The position numbers and the translations under genes are program-made. The notes under the pieces were generated by a model. The model worked only from the letters and a program-made list of their open reading frames with translations. It was not told the origin of the DNA and did not search any database. Source: Cephalopachus bancanus (lineage: Eukaryota > Chordata > Mammalia > Primates > Tarsiidae). From it: a DNA stretch of 64,000 nt. The DNA lies in the NCBI GenBank assembly GCA_027257055.1, contig JAPVLO010000073.1:1798001-1862000 (forward strand). Direction: 5' to 3'. Below, in pieces: positions 34,370 to 46,195 of this stretch. The stretch's first letter is position 1, and the number at the start of each line of letters is the position of its first letter.

Positions 34370-36545
34370 CACTGGAGAAAATAACTGGGATAGGCATCAG
34401 AAGAAATACTTAAGGCTTCAGATGCCTATATATAAACATGAGTCAAGGGCAATGAAGTGGAAAATGGAGATTATAACACTGAGTGCTAGATACAGCACGA
34501 AAGGAATTAGCCATAAGACTGTAGCTGGTGGGCTGGGAACTCAAGAATGGTAGGGGCTAGCTTGCTTATTTCACTTGTATATTTCAAACAGTATTCTTAG
34601 GAGGAGAGGCAGAGTAGCACTACTGGCCAAGAAACATACATCTATATGGAAACTCATGAGTCTGGGGTAGAAACATGCTAAGAGTTTGTGAGTGAAGGAA
34701 AAAGGAGAGAGCAATAGAAGTGCTAATGGTTGGGGAGTACAGAACAGACTGCTCAGCTCGATGGAAGATATAGATGATGCATCCTTGTCACAGCACAATA
34801 CACATACAGAAGCAAGAAAGTGTGGTGATGGGAGTGTCAACCATCCAGATATCCGCTAGAAGTCTCATTTGGTTAGAAGTAGGGCACCCGACAGGTTCTT
34901 GACTTACTTTGGTAACAATTTTATCTCCCAGATGGCAGAGGAAGCAATTAGGGGAACTTCAACTCTGGACCTAATTCTGACCAAGAAGAAAAAAATAGTT
35001 GGTGAAATGAAAATTGATAGGAACATTCAGAGAGAGTTACTATGTCATTTCAGAGGTCAGGGCAATCAAAGAGGGGAAGGCAGAATTCAAAAATTCAAAG
35101 AAAAGAGGCATGATTCAATGGCATGAGACTCAGAAGGAAAAACGGTTTAAGAGGGTCGAGCAGCTTCCAAATGCCCAACTGTAACTGCAATCAGAAATGA
35201 TCCTCTCAGGAAGAAAGGGGGCAGCACTTAAGTAACCAGTATGGCTTCACAGAGATTCCTTCCAGGCCAGATTTTTAGAGGACATGTAAAAAAAGATGGA
35301 AAGAGGGAATGTAATGAAAGACTGTAAGAGAGTGGAATGAACTTAGAAGAATAATGTTAGGAGAGCTAAAATTCCAAATTAGCTGAAGCTCACACATAAA
35401 ATATAAAGACAAAACAAAAGAAAATACTAAAGACAACCATTTATTCCTTGTTTTCAAATCATGTTTCCAGCCCTATGACCACCCCCATTTCTCCAAAACC
35501 ACCACAAAAGCAAACGAGCAAAAAAAGACAAATATCATCAAAACAAGGAAGGCTTATTGTTAACAGCAGTCGATAATAAAGAGAAAGCAAAACTCTCTCC
35601 CTCTTATTTTGTTCCTGGAATCTCTATCAAGGAGAATGACTGTCAGACTGAAAGAGGGAGAAGAAATTAAACTCTAAAATGGGTAAAAAAAGATGTAAGA
35701 TAGTAAATAATTGATCCATTCTAAATGAATGACTGTACTGGGATGGGCAAATCCCAGGAAGCCAACAGATCTTGTAGGCAGGCCACGGAATTACTTTCTG
35801 TGGATAGTTGAGGAATCACAAAGAATGCAGAGGTGCTAGAAGATGAGATGGCAAATGTAGTCCACATTTTCAAAAAGGGGAAGAAGGCAGACTTCCCAAA
35901 CCACAGAACAGTGATTTCGAAAGATGCTCTAATGGATTAGTAAAGGGATGGTCTCCAAGCACTTTAAAAAGAAAGTAGCGACAACTAGAAGCCAGCTCAA
36001 GTTTAAGTTTACTAAGAATAAACACATCCAATTGTGCTAGCTTAATTTAATAGATTTGCTACAAATTTAAGAGCCATAGCTACAATCAGATTAAGATCAA
36101 AATGGAGAACTATGGGCTGAATCACAGTGTCACTGGGTGGCTTAGTAATTGGCTGAACAATACAAAGCATGCTAACTCATGAAGACATGAACTAGTTTCT
36201 ATATGTCATGTCACAGGGTTCTATACCTGGCCCTCATATTTTTCTCAGAAATATGGATGACACACAGAAGGCAGGTATATCAAATTTGTAGATGATCAGA
36301 AACTTAAAAATAAATACGCGGCATGACAATCAGAAACCATGTAGACCAACTGGTTATAAAGGCAGGATTTCCAACTTTCAAGAGAATCTTTTTTCTAAGA
36401 CATCTGAAGAAGATTCTGTAACCCTCTTCAGAAAAACCACAAAACAGTTCAACAATGGCCACTTGACAAGGATAGCATTGAGGTGATTCAAGCACCACAT
36501 GGGTGGTTGAGCTAAATGACCTTTAAGGTCTCTGCCAACCCTGAG
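34370..36545 (+). mobile_element. CR1/L3-type LINE remnant containing an ST7 exon on its antisense strand
   Basis: The endonuclease end is recognisable in the plus frame: near 34830-34855 a degraded G-D-F-N-like VNHPDI motif, then at 34923-35010 QMAEEAIRGTSTLDLILTKK and IVGEM, the usual 'LDL(I/V)LTN...LVG(D/E)(V/M)K' signature of CR1 endonucleases. Further on come RT-region phrases at DNA level: aatgtagtccacattttcaa aaaggggaag (35850-35885) and tatcaaatttgtagatgatc (36277-36296, the F-A-D-D box region). The 3' end aatgacctttaaggtctctg near 36517 resembles CR1/L3 tails. Frames are broken, so the element is dead. Length about 2.2 kb, long for such an old element. Confidence 0.82.
34908..34976 (-). 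CDS. ST7: ST7 69-bp cassette exon (23-residue isoform insert), embedded in a CR1/L3 LINE
   Basis: The exon follows acceptor ggtcag and ends at donor gtaagtc. With the flanking bases it reads (E)IRSRVEVPLIASSAIWEI followed by KLLP and the first two bases of Lys, which the next exon completes with G. Its 69 bp keep the frame, so it is a skippable cassette. The peptide matches the insert I recall in the longer human ST7 isoform, with Thr replaced by Ala at one place. The insert is hydrophobic and beta-prone, unlike the helical flanks. On the opposite strand the same bases encode part of a CR1/L3 endonuclease domain (see the LINE at 34370-36545). Actual inclusion in mRNA cannot be seen here. Confidence 0.9.
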
Positions 36546-37109
36546 TTTTTATGAGAATCTTTCTCATTTTCTGAGATCTCCAGAAGAGATTTCCCAGCCT
36601 TCCTTGGTAACCCATACAATGTTTAAAAACATTCAAGACAGCATTTCCTCTTATCTTTGTCTTGATTTTAAAATATGTTTTTAAATGTTTTGTTGCCTTT
36701 TTTTCCCCACTTTGTGTCTTTTTTATGTTTCCCCCACTAGTAGAAGTTCTTCTAGAAAATGTTACAGTACAGTTGAGCATTCTACATCTGGAAAAATTTC
36801 CCTGTCAAATGTTTTAGATATGTAAAGAATTATATTTATTTTATATCCTCACAATATCCTAAGGATAGCCCTTGAAGGATTTAATTTAGGGTCATAGCAA
36901 AGCCACTGAATTGCTCTCTAAAATGACTAAAACCACCTCCACATGGCTATCTTTCATTTTAAAAACAATTTTTTTATAAAGTAATAACCCTTCAAATAAT
37001 CCTCCAGTTCAAATGCATAATTTAAGATAAGGATCCCATCAATGGCAACAGAATATATTCAGCAAAGGATAAGATTTCCTTTTTAACAGCAAGATTTCCC
37101 CCCACTTAC
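36546..37109. other. ST7: ST7 intronic sequence, no gene
   Basis: T-rich intron leading to the donor of the exon at 37110-37185. No repeat recognised. Confidence 0.4.
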
Positions 37110-37185
37110 TCATTTATCTCCAAGGCTTCATGAGCTGCAGAAATCCTAGCTTGGGGGTTTCTCTCTCTCCAGGCTTTCTGCATTA
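37110..37185 (-). CDS. ST7: ST7 exon: MQKAWRERNPQARISAAHEA segment
   Basis: A 76-bp exon with acceptor tttcttaaatag and donor gtaagt. It completes Ile, then reads MQKAWRERNPQARISAAHEA followed by LEIN and two bases (GA) of a Glu codon. The GA overhang can be completed by the first base of either of two following exons: A from the 69-bp cassette at 34976 or G from the constitutive exon at 33025. Both give Glu, so the alternative splice leaves this residue unchanged. The helical, charged character is typical of the soluble middle part of ST7. Confidence 0.95.
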
Positions 37186-37627
37186 CTATTTAAGAAAAAG
37201 GGAAAAAAAATGTCAATCTATACATATAATTAGGAAGACTCAATACAGGACAACAGTTAAATTAGAAGCTTTCAGCTTAAATTACAAGAAAATATTCCAT
37301 TACTAACAGGGTCAGCCTAAATCTCCAAGGTCACACAAATACATTTCCTTTTATTCCATTGCTCTTCATTTGCTGATAGCAAACTTTTTTTTTTGTACTC
37401 ACAAAACAACAGACTAAGGAAATCAAAAAAAGGCACTCCAACAGAGGTTTTATATTTCTTTTCCACATTATATCATTTGTTGTTAGATAGCATATATTAT
37501 TTTATACATTTTGAGATGAAATTGATACTAATCTATTCATTCTATTTAGAGACAACATAAATTCTATTGGCCATTTCCCCAAATTCTTGCTACAGGCACT
37601 GGACATTTGAACATTTTGAAACCTTTT

Positions 37628-38186
37628 AAAGAATTAAGAGTTGGTCTGCTGGGTCGAACGGTAAATCTATTTTTAGTTCAGCCAAAGGAGCACAAATATC
37701 ACTCTATCTAAAAGGCACCTGCGCTTGTATGTTTACACAGCACCATACACAATAGTAAAACCATGGAACCAACCTAGGTGCCCATCAATAGTGGACTGGA
37801 TAAAGAAAATGTGGTACATATATGCCATGAAATTCTATACAAGTCATTAAAAAAAAAAGAACGAAATCATGTCCCTTGCAGAACATAAATGAATCTGGAG
37901 ACCATCATTCTAAACAAATCATCACAGAAACAGGAAACTGAATATCACATGTTCTCTCCTTTAAGTGGGAGCTAAACACTGAAGACACATGGTCATAAGG
38001 ATGGGAACGACAGACAGTGGAGACTCCTAAAGGGGGCAGGGAGAGAGTGGGTAAAGGTTGAAAAATCACCCATTGGGTGGCAGGTTCAGGAGGAACCTAA
38101 ACCTCACCATCATACAATATACTATGTGGCAAACCTGCCATGTACCCCTCAAAGCTAAAACAAAATAATTTCTTAAAAAAGAATTA
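37628..38186 (+). mobile_element. 5'-truncated L1, plus orientation
   Basis: L1 3' end with ORF2 remnant: gtgcccatcaatagtggact, aaatgtggtacatatatgcc, cacatgttctctcctttaag and a 3' UTR to an A-rich tail. The direct repeat aaagaatta at 37628-37636 and 38178-38186 is a good target-site duplication. It is antisense to ST7. Confidence 0.92.
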
Positions 38187-38426
38187 TGAATTGAGTCAGG
38201 AAAAAGTGCTTTAGGTTCTAGCTTTACATGTGTGCTTGTACCATAGATTTGCCCACAAACTCAGTTTTCATATATCAGAGCAGTCTGAAAATATTGTGGG
38301 AAGTTCAATGCTTGGGTATATTTATTGCACTATGATGTTCTAACACAGCAAAGAATCCCTTTAAAAAAACAGTAACACTCTCTTTACTTAATTTTAAAAA
38401 TAAATTTATATCTTATAAGTCAGTTT

Positions 38427-39039
<613 letters not shown>

Positions 39040-39669
39040 AAGAGGACAGACTTCCTTAAGAGGATATTCTTTTTTTAAAAAAAGTATTTTTTTCCATCTA
39101 TTTACTTTGACTAAGTTTAATACAAAAAGTTTAGCAGAATTATTTGGAACTCAAGTAGTATGAAATGCATGCTCAACAAGGTATTGTCTAGAATGGAAAG
39201 TACAGCTGGACTCCAAAAGCCATGGCTATGACCCCATTCAATGCTAGTGAACCCACAAATAGGCAGAGAAGTCACTAAAATATATTCACTAATCATTTGG
39301 ATTCAGTGAATCCCAATTTCCTACTTAGAATATTATCAAGGAGATAAGGCCCTTCATTCTAACTCAACTGAGAATTTAATTAGCTTCATATAAGATTATA
39401 TTTCTTCAAAACACACCAATCCAACTTTGATACATTTTTTAAGTTGTGTTTTAAATTATAATGAGGGAACTCATATCTACTTTGATACTTCATTGTGATA
39501 AAGCTTTACTTATGTATCAGAATTTTGGGTTCTACTAGACAATCAGCAATTTAATATTTCATTCATTTGGGATTTTTGTAGAGCAGATATTCTAAAAGCA
39601 GAAACCTTGATATTTAAAACAAACCAAAAAACCCTCCTGCTCAGCAACTGTCTGAAGGGTTTTTCATAC

Positions 39670-39785
39670 TTGCATCTGCGGGACGCAGATGATCCGAGTC
39701 ACACGTAAAGAATGTCTGGTGGTCCTGGGCAGACAGATTCATGTCATAGTAGGTAAGAGGCTCTCGTCCTGTCACCCAAGTATAC
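39670..39785 (-). CDS. ST7: ST7 exon: [20 protein letters not shown] segment
   Basis: A 116-bp exon with acceptor ccttttacag and donor gtatga. It completes the Arg codon, then reads [38 protein letters not shown], and leaves one base of an Ile codon. This is a highly conserved block of the ST7 family with no assigned catalytic motif that I recognise. The intron on its downstream side holds a head-to-head pair of Alu elements starting about 630 bp away, and then a truncated L1. No stop or frameshift is present. Confidence 0.96.
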
Positions 39786-40363
39786 CTGTAAAAGGAAAAT
39801 AAGATGTTTAGACACTTTTGAGGGAGAAAAGGAAGACCTAGAAAATATTAAGCTGCAGAAGAACTGAAAAATAAAACTTAGTTGGATACTAAAAAATAGC
39901 TTTGCTAATAAATAAAATTTAAAAAATTATCCTATTTCTCTATAGTAATTATATCAGCAGAAAAGAAGTAATCATTTTCCTTTGTATTTTTCTCTTAAAA
40001 TTGACTAACCATTGCTAATGAAAACCTTCCCCAATTACTTTGCTAAACTAAATTCCTATGTAACTTTTGTGGCATCTTTATAACCTTATTCCAGGTAAGC
40101 TTCAAAATGCCTTGGTTGTATAATATATACTGAAAAGAATAAATGTAAAATACTACAAACTACACATTTTTGTACGTTATCCCAAATCCAATGCTAAAAT
40201 ATTCATCAAACAGAAAAATCAAAACATTTGACAACAGTATCCAAAAACTGGAAACCCTAAATAGACTGTGACAATGACCCCTAAATGAACCAGCAAAGAC
40301 ATTTGCCGCTGTCTTTGCTCTCTCAACCAGAACCATTTGTTCCCCAAGCTGTCAAATGCTCAC
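39786..40363 (-). other. ST7: ST7 short intron
   Basis: A 578-bp intron between two ST7 exons, AT-rich, without a named repeat. It begins (minus strand) with gtgagc and ends in ccttttacag. Confidence 0.9.
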
Positions 40364-40418
40364 CGGTTATATTCAGCACCCCTAAATAAATTTAGTGGAT
40401 TTCGCCATACTTTGCATT
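40364..40418 (-). CDS. ST7: ST7 exon: [17 protein letters not shown] segment
   Basis: A 55-bp exon with acceptor tctttgttgcag and donor gtgagc. It completes the Glu codon begun in the previous exon and reads [17 protein letters not shown], then gives two bases of an Arg codon. Skipping it would shift the frame, since 55 is not a multiple of three. The next exon lies only about 580 bp further along the transcript, so these two form a tight pair after a 9.6-kb intron. The match to ST7 is clear despite the small size, because both splice phases and the sequence agree. Confidence 0.95.
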
Positions 40419-40559
40419 CTGCAACAAAGAGAAATATGAAAATGTTACACATAAGTTCAGTGATACTACAGGCTAATTAATTCAGCAAAACACCCTTCCT
40501 GGCTATTTGATAAGATAATTTTATTCTCTATCCTTTACATGGGAAGCAATGTGGAAAAT

Positions 40560-40680
40560 TCTGGTGGGTAATCAGAAAACATGGCTCAGGCACTAGGACT
40601 TTGGAAAGTTTCAACTAATCTCTCTGGGTCTGAGTTTCCTCACTTGCCAAATCAAAGTACATGCCAAAAATCAGCTAGCT
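40560..40680 (+). mobile_element. MIR fragment
   Basis: Text ggctcaggcactaggacttt, ctaatctctctgggtctgag, tttcctcacttgcc matches the MIR core. Confidence 0.7.
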
Positions 40681-43299
40681 CATAACTTCTATAGTTATTT
40701 TCAGAAGTCAGGACAGATTCTACAAATTCACTTCTAAAATGACAGGTAAAAGGTATAGGTAGACGTAAAACTATTTTCTGTTAGTGTAATATATATCTCA
40801 TAACAATGTCATACATGCCAAGCTAAATCTGAGTTCTACAGTGTAACATGCAAAGACCCTTAGACTCTTAATTTGGATCTATGCTAATACTGATTTCGTG
40901 ACAATTCGCTAGACTGCATTTGCCTTATGGGAAATGAGTAAAAAGAAAATTAATGAAGTCACCGTTATTGTAGGGAGAAATGTTATGAGAATAAATTGTT
41001 TTAAAGCATTTTAACATCATTTACTAACATAGACACATGTGCTAATCATTATACTGATATCATAATGGCAGTATGTAATAATAGATTATATCACTTCATT
41101 ATATGAGGACCACAGAAATTTAGAACCACAGGGCTTTAACTTAGAAAAGTCATTCATTGGCTTAAAACTATGATATAGTAAGTATATGACCAATAAGCTA
41201 CAATTCTTTTGAAACACCCATTCTACTGATTCAGAATACTATGTTTCTTTGGATAAATAAGGTTTTATTAGAATACAAAACTAGTTAACAATACTTAAAA
41301 CACCTACGTAAGTGTATAACCAGTCAAAAAAAAAATACCCAATAACATATACACACAAAAGTGTGCAACTACTGCAGAAATTCAAAGAACATAAAAAACT
41401 ATGTGGTGATTCACTAGAATTCTACCATCAGTCTTGTCAATTCAATATCTATCAATCATTAATTTGAGCACCCAGTGGGGGAAACAAGTAAATCAGTAAA
41501 ATAGTGAATAAAGGGTATACACATAACAGGAATACGTTTTCATTTAAAGAAGATGAATTTATCTTTAAATTAATGCAGGATCCTACTTAAAATGGCCCTC
41601 AATTATTTTGTCACTTAGTTTAACTTGCCATTTGGAACATGGTCTTTGCCAACTTAGTCCAGCATCTCTGAATTTTATTCTTGAGAATCTTTGATTTGAC
41701 ATCATATGGAACTACCTAGAAAATTATGCTTCCCTTCATTACTTTTTCTCCAAACATAAAGCCCCTTAGAGGAGTCACTAACATACTAACTCCAGATCGT
41801 GGCTTGAAACATGCTGGTGAGTCAAACCACCATGATCTCTGCCCTAATAGCTGTTATAGCTCTTAGGCCCTGACAACTTCCAACCCTGTTCAGAGAATCG
41901 CTCTCAAGATTCAGAGTGCTCTTCTTAAAGCTTCATGATTACAAAGTTTATATTTAGCATACAATATACATGAACACAGATTTATGTACAAGGATGCTCC
42001 CAGTAGAATTATTTACAATAATAAATTTGAGGGAATGTCTCTTCTCCACTGAATTTCATCCAAAATATTAGTAAAAAGGCTATGGCAAATATTTTGTCTT
42101 AATAAATACATTAACACACTGCCTGGAAGGATAAGCATTGTTCAAACATCAATGGGCAAACAACAAAGAAAACTGCCTTTAATTAAAACTTCAACCTATT
42201 ATATCAGATGTAATTAATATTATTTCTTAATATAAATGGCTTCAAAGAGAAATAGTGTGTATACTTGAAGTATACACTGAACATCATCCAAAGATGCTTT
42301 TTTAGGAAATGCTACAATATAGCCAGCAGGGGTCGCAGCACACATTGTGAAATATTGCTTTTATGATTTCTATTAAAGAACTTAAAAAAAAAATCCTTGT
42401 TAGCATTGGTTTCATATATGTGTGCTATATTCAATTTTTTAACTATTTCCAAAACTTAGAAACAGGGATCTAAGTAAATGTAACAGATGTTAACTGTTCT
42501 AAGTGAGAATGAAACATGTAATAAAGAAGTGCATAAGAAATGTCTCCATTAGTTATATCCTTTTAATTGAGGGTGCAGGGCAGGATGCTTTTCTTTTAAG
42601 AAACAAGCAACCTAGAAGTCAAATATGAACATACATCAAAGCTTTCTTTATTAAGTTAGGTTATTGCTATTTTTTCTTTGCTACTCTGTTCCATAATCTT
42701 ATCTTTGCTATAAAAACTCTGTTAGTCAAGACTCACTCTAGGGAACATACCCCATAAATAATAGGCTGCCTATGGTTTAGTGATATGGACAAAGGGCAAA
42801 AATGCCAAACATATTAGAATATGAAGTTTTAAGTCAGGAAATAAATCTCAGATGTCCAGAGGGTAAGAGTTTTTTATTTGTTCCTTTAAGAAATATATTC
42901 CATATTTCAAATCAGACTTAAAATTTTACCTCCAAAGTAATTTCCCACTCTCCATTAACATCAACAATTTTATTGCCCTTGGAAAACACTAAAAGTTGCC
43001 TGGGACTCCATCAAGGGCTTGCTAACAACATTAATAATTTAGTTAAAAATATTTCCCCAATACAACAAAGACCATCTCTCTCCAGTTCCATCTGCAGCAG
43101 TCCACAGTGCAATCTCTACCCACAACTGCTGACAGAAATGTTCCAGCCCCAGCACACACGAATAAAATCCAGGAAAAGGGGGAGCGGCAAATATTAAAAT
43201 AGCACTTGCTTAGTTCCCAAAGTCTACAGAACGGATTCCCTCCTTTGTCATCATGGGATGATTACAAGTTTCTGTGTGGGAGACAAAGACCCTAAAAAA
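40681..43299. other. ST7: ST7 intronic sequence, no gene
   Basis: No transposon recognised over 2.6 kb. One CTCF-like motif is noted at 42323-42338. Confidence 0.45.
42323..42338 (+). promoter_or_regulatory. CTCF-like motif (intronic)
   Basis: ccagcaggggtcgcag differs from the CTCF core CCAGCAGGGGGCGCTG at only a few positions and contains a CpG in an otherwise CpG-poor AT-rich stretch. Binding is inferred, not shown. Confidence 0.4.
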
Positions 43300-43656
43300 C
43301 AATGCTTACCACAATTTAAGGACTTCTAAAAGAAAGCTCCAGTCTTTTTTTTTTTTTCCAGCCTTTCCTCTCACCATTCCCTACTGCAACCTTCCATCAC
43401 AATCATACCTATTTCACGTTTTTTCATACTCCAATACTCCTCCAGAATGCCCACCCCATCACTCAAAGGACTATGTGGTCTGAACACATATTGAGTGGCT
43501 AATGATGCATTAATCCCCCAATTAGGCCCTGGGTTACAAGAAAGGGTAAACAGCTTATGTCTTAGAGCCTTGGTAGAAAAGTGAAAAGGGTATTGAACCA
43601 CTACCTGGCATCCACCTGAAGAAGCACTATAGAAGAAATGAATGTTCTGAGGGAAC
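43300..43656 (+). repeat. Local direct duplication, copy 1
   Basis: 357 bp from caatgcttaccacaatttaa to ctgagggaac, nearly identical to 45574-45926. By eye about nine substitutions plus a T-run length difference. No poly(A) or target-site duplication is visible. Confidence 0.95.
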
Positions 43657-45573
43657 CACAGACTTGTCTCTTTGTCCCAATGTGCAAGGAAGAAGAGAAC
43701 TCAAAACTCAGAAAACCCAGTAGGCTCTAAAGTCACAAGGCTTTAAACACACAGAAAGAATAGATCATTCTACATCTAACTTAACTCTGAAAACTTTTCT
43801 AATTAAAAAAAAATGATAGAAAATCCCTAGTCATAGGACTTTTTCAAAATGTATAAATTGCTAATTCATAGCCTAGGAAGGTTTCTTATACTAAAAAGTT
43901 ACTACCTCTTCTCAGAATCTAAAATCTGATAAGAATGGCAGTGACTGTTGTCCTAACTATAGGCTTGGTTTTCATTAATCCTTTCTATAAAGTTATAAAA
44001 CACAAGTTATCTATTTTCCTTATACAAATTAGTTAGAAGTATATATTAAGCCTTTTTTTACAGAAGCAAAAAGTAAAGAAAGGTCAATTTCCCCAAGGTC
44101 CATGGTAAATGAAATAAGGTCTGGTATCCACACTGCCTGACTCTTACTCATTACATGCAACAAATCTTTTATACTCTGCAACACCATATGTTGAAAATAT
44201 ATAACTATATATTTAAAATAATCTATCAATTAAAATTTTCACTAGAGAAACAATTTCAAAAACTCCTCTGAAAAAAATTTTAGGCAAATTTTAATAATAC
44301 TTTGAAACACTTCCATTCCAAACCTAGCAGAAAAGGGAGCAAGCTAAAGTTTCATTAGATGTATTATAAGATTAACCCCAAGACAGTCAAATTCTGACAT
44401 GTGAGTCTGCATGTATTTACTAACTTTGATATCTCAGAAACGAATACTCAATTCTCTATATTATATAGGTCAAATTTAAGCAAATATTCTGAGTAAAAAT
44501 ATCCATTTTCTTAATTAAGCTTTAACTGTTTCATAACTTTTCAAAACCTTATTTTAAACAATGATTAGAAGCCATGACAAAAACAAACATAGCTATGTTT
44601 CTACTCAGAAAATACACTACTACCTCAAATTCTTTTATAGAATGACAAAAGGCATAAGTAAACATTAATTTTAAGACCATTTTTATTGACCTGCTAGTCA
44701 AAATAATGTACTGCTATCTTCAAGAATATTGCCAAGATGGTTAAATCTTTAATTGCCTCTGTCATACACTTCTTACTGGTCTTTCTGACCGAAGTCATCC
44801 AACTCTACCAAATAATGTGGAATTGTGAAATAATTTATTAAATAAGTGTTCATCAGCTACTAAAATTATTTAAGGTATTATCACCATTTATCTGGAGATC
44901 TAATCCGTATGAGAGCACAAATATTAGTGGCAAAAGATTTTTAAAAGATGTAATAAGCACTGGCTAAGAGGACCACTTTAAATACATTCATTTGATTTTG
45001 GTGAGTTTATCCTAATTGAGACTATTGGAGAGCAACCCCAAAGGTTCTTGACATGTAGCAATTTACAATTTTGCTGAAAGATATGTTTTAAATGCAAGCC
45101 ATTTCAAGTGAAATGTATAGATGTAAAGGAGTCGCTAAGCTAGTGAGGAAGCTGGACTGAGAACACAGCCATACCTCCAAGGAACTGTGCCATTCTCCCC
45201 AGTCACATTCATGGAGAAGTCAATTTATCTGAGGACACTGCCAAGTGACTGCCCTCTGACTTGCTATTTCTGCATGACCTATGTAATTCTCAAAGGACTC
45301 TATGCAGGAGATACTACTGTTACTCCCATGGTTGCAGATTAAGATACTAAAGTTAGGAAAGTTAAATGACTTGCCTAAGGTCACATACTAACTGTGATAG
45401 AGTCAAGATTAGGGCCACATCTGGCTGATCCCGGAGACTGTGCTCTCAGCCACTGGCAACTCTACCAATAAAATGTTTCTAAAGTAAGTTAGGTTAATGT
45501 CACTTCAGAAAAAATGTCATCCTCTGTAGTACAGAATTTTAATAAAATTATTATTTTAATTGCTTAACAATTA
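43657..45573. other. ST7: ST7 intronic sequence with MIR fragments
   Basis: MIR-like antisense pieces lie at about 44055-44160 and 45290-45460 (gacttgcctaaggtcacata). No exon seen. Confidence 0.5.
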
Positions 45574-45926
45574 CAATGCTTACCACAATTTAACGACTTC
45601 TAAAAGAAAGCTCCAGCCTTTTTTTTTCCAGCCTTTCCTCTCACCATTCCCTACTGCAACCTTCCATCACAATCATATCTATTTCACGTTTTTTCATACT
45701 CCAATACTCCTCCAGAATGCCCACCCCATCACTCAAAGGACCATGTGGTCTGAACACATATTGAGTGGCTAATGATGCATTAATCCCCCAACTAGGCCCC
45801 GGGTTACAAGAAAGGGTAAACAGCTTATGTCTTAGAGCCTTGGTAGAAAAGTGAAAAGGGTATTGAACCACTACCTGGCATCCACCTGAAGAAGTACTAC
45901 AGAAGAAATGAAAGTTCTGAGAGAAC
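45574..45926 (+). repeat. Local direct duplication, copy 2
   Basis: 353 bp, from caatgcttaccacaatttaa to ctgagagaac. Flanks differ completely from copy 1. Longest open frame is on the minus strand in both copies but has no recognised family. Confidence 0.95.
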
Positions 45927-45969
45927 ATTTTGGTTTTACAGTCCTCACAGAGGGTCTGAATGAGGCCAA

Positions 45970-46195
45970 CTAAAATTTTAGATTAGTGCTTCAGCACCTA
46001 GATTGTGAAGTAAGACTACCCAGGTTATAATCATGTGACCTTGGGCAGATGACTTCACCTTCCTATACCTCAGCTTCCTTAGCTATAAAACGAAGATGAT
46101 AATAGTATCTGCTTCATGGGGCTACTGTGAGGATTACATGGGATAACATCATGTAATGCTGATAGCAACTGCTAAGAGTGTCAGTTATTATCATT
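45970..46195 (+). mobile_element. MIR, plus orientation
   Basis: Text cccaggttataatcatgtga, ccttgggcagatgacttcac, gctactgtgaggattacatg is a near full MIR. Confidence 0.88.

Noticed and set aside
34869..35126. 85-codon plus-strand frame with CR1-endonuclease signature as a live gene
   Set aside because: A relic: RT frames downstream are broken, no complete ORF exists and the motif is degraded.
43300..43656. Processed pseudogene
   Set aside because: No poly(A) tail, no target-site duplication, no recognisable parent protein; better described as a local duplication.
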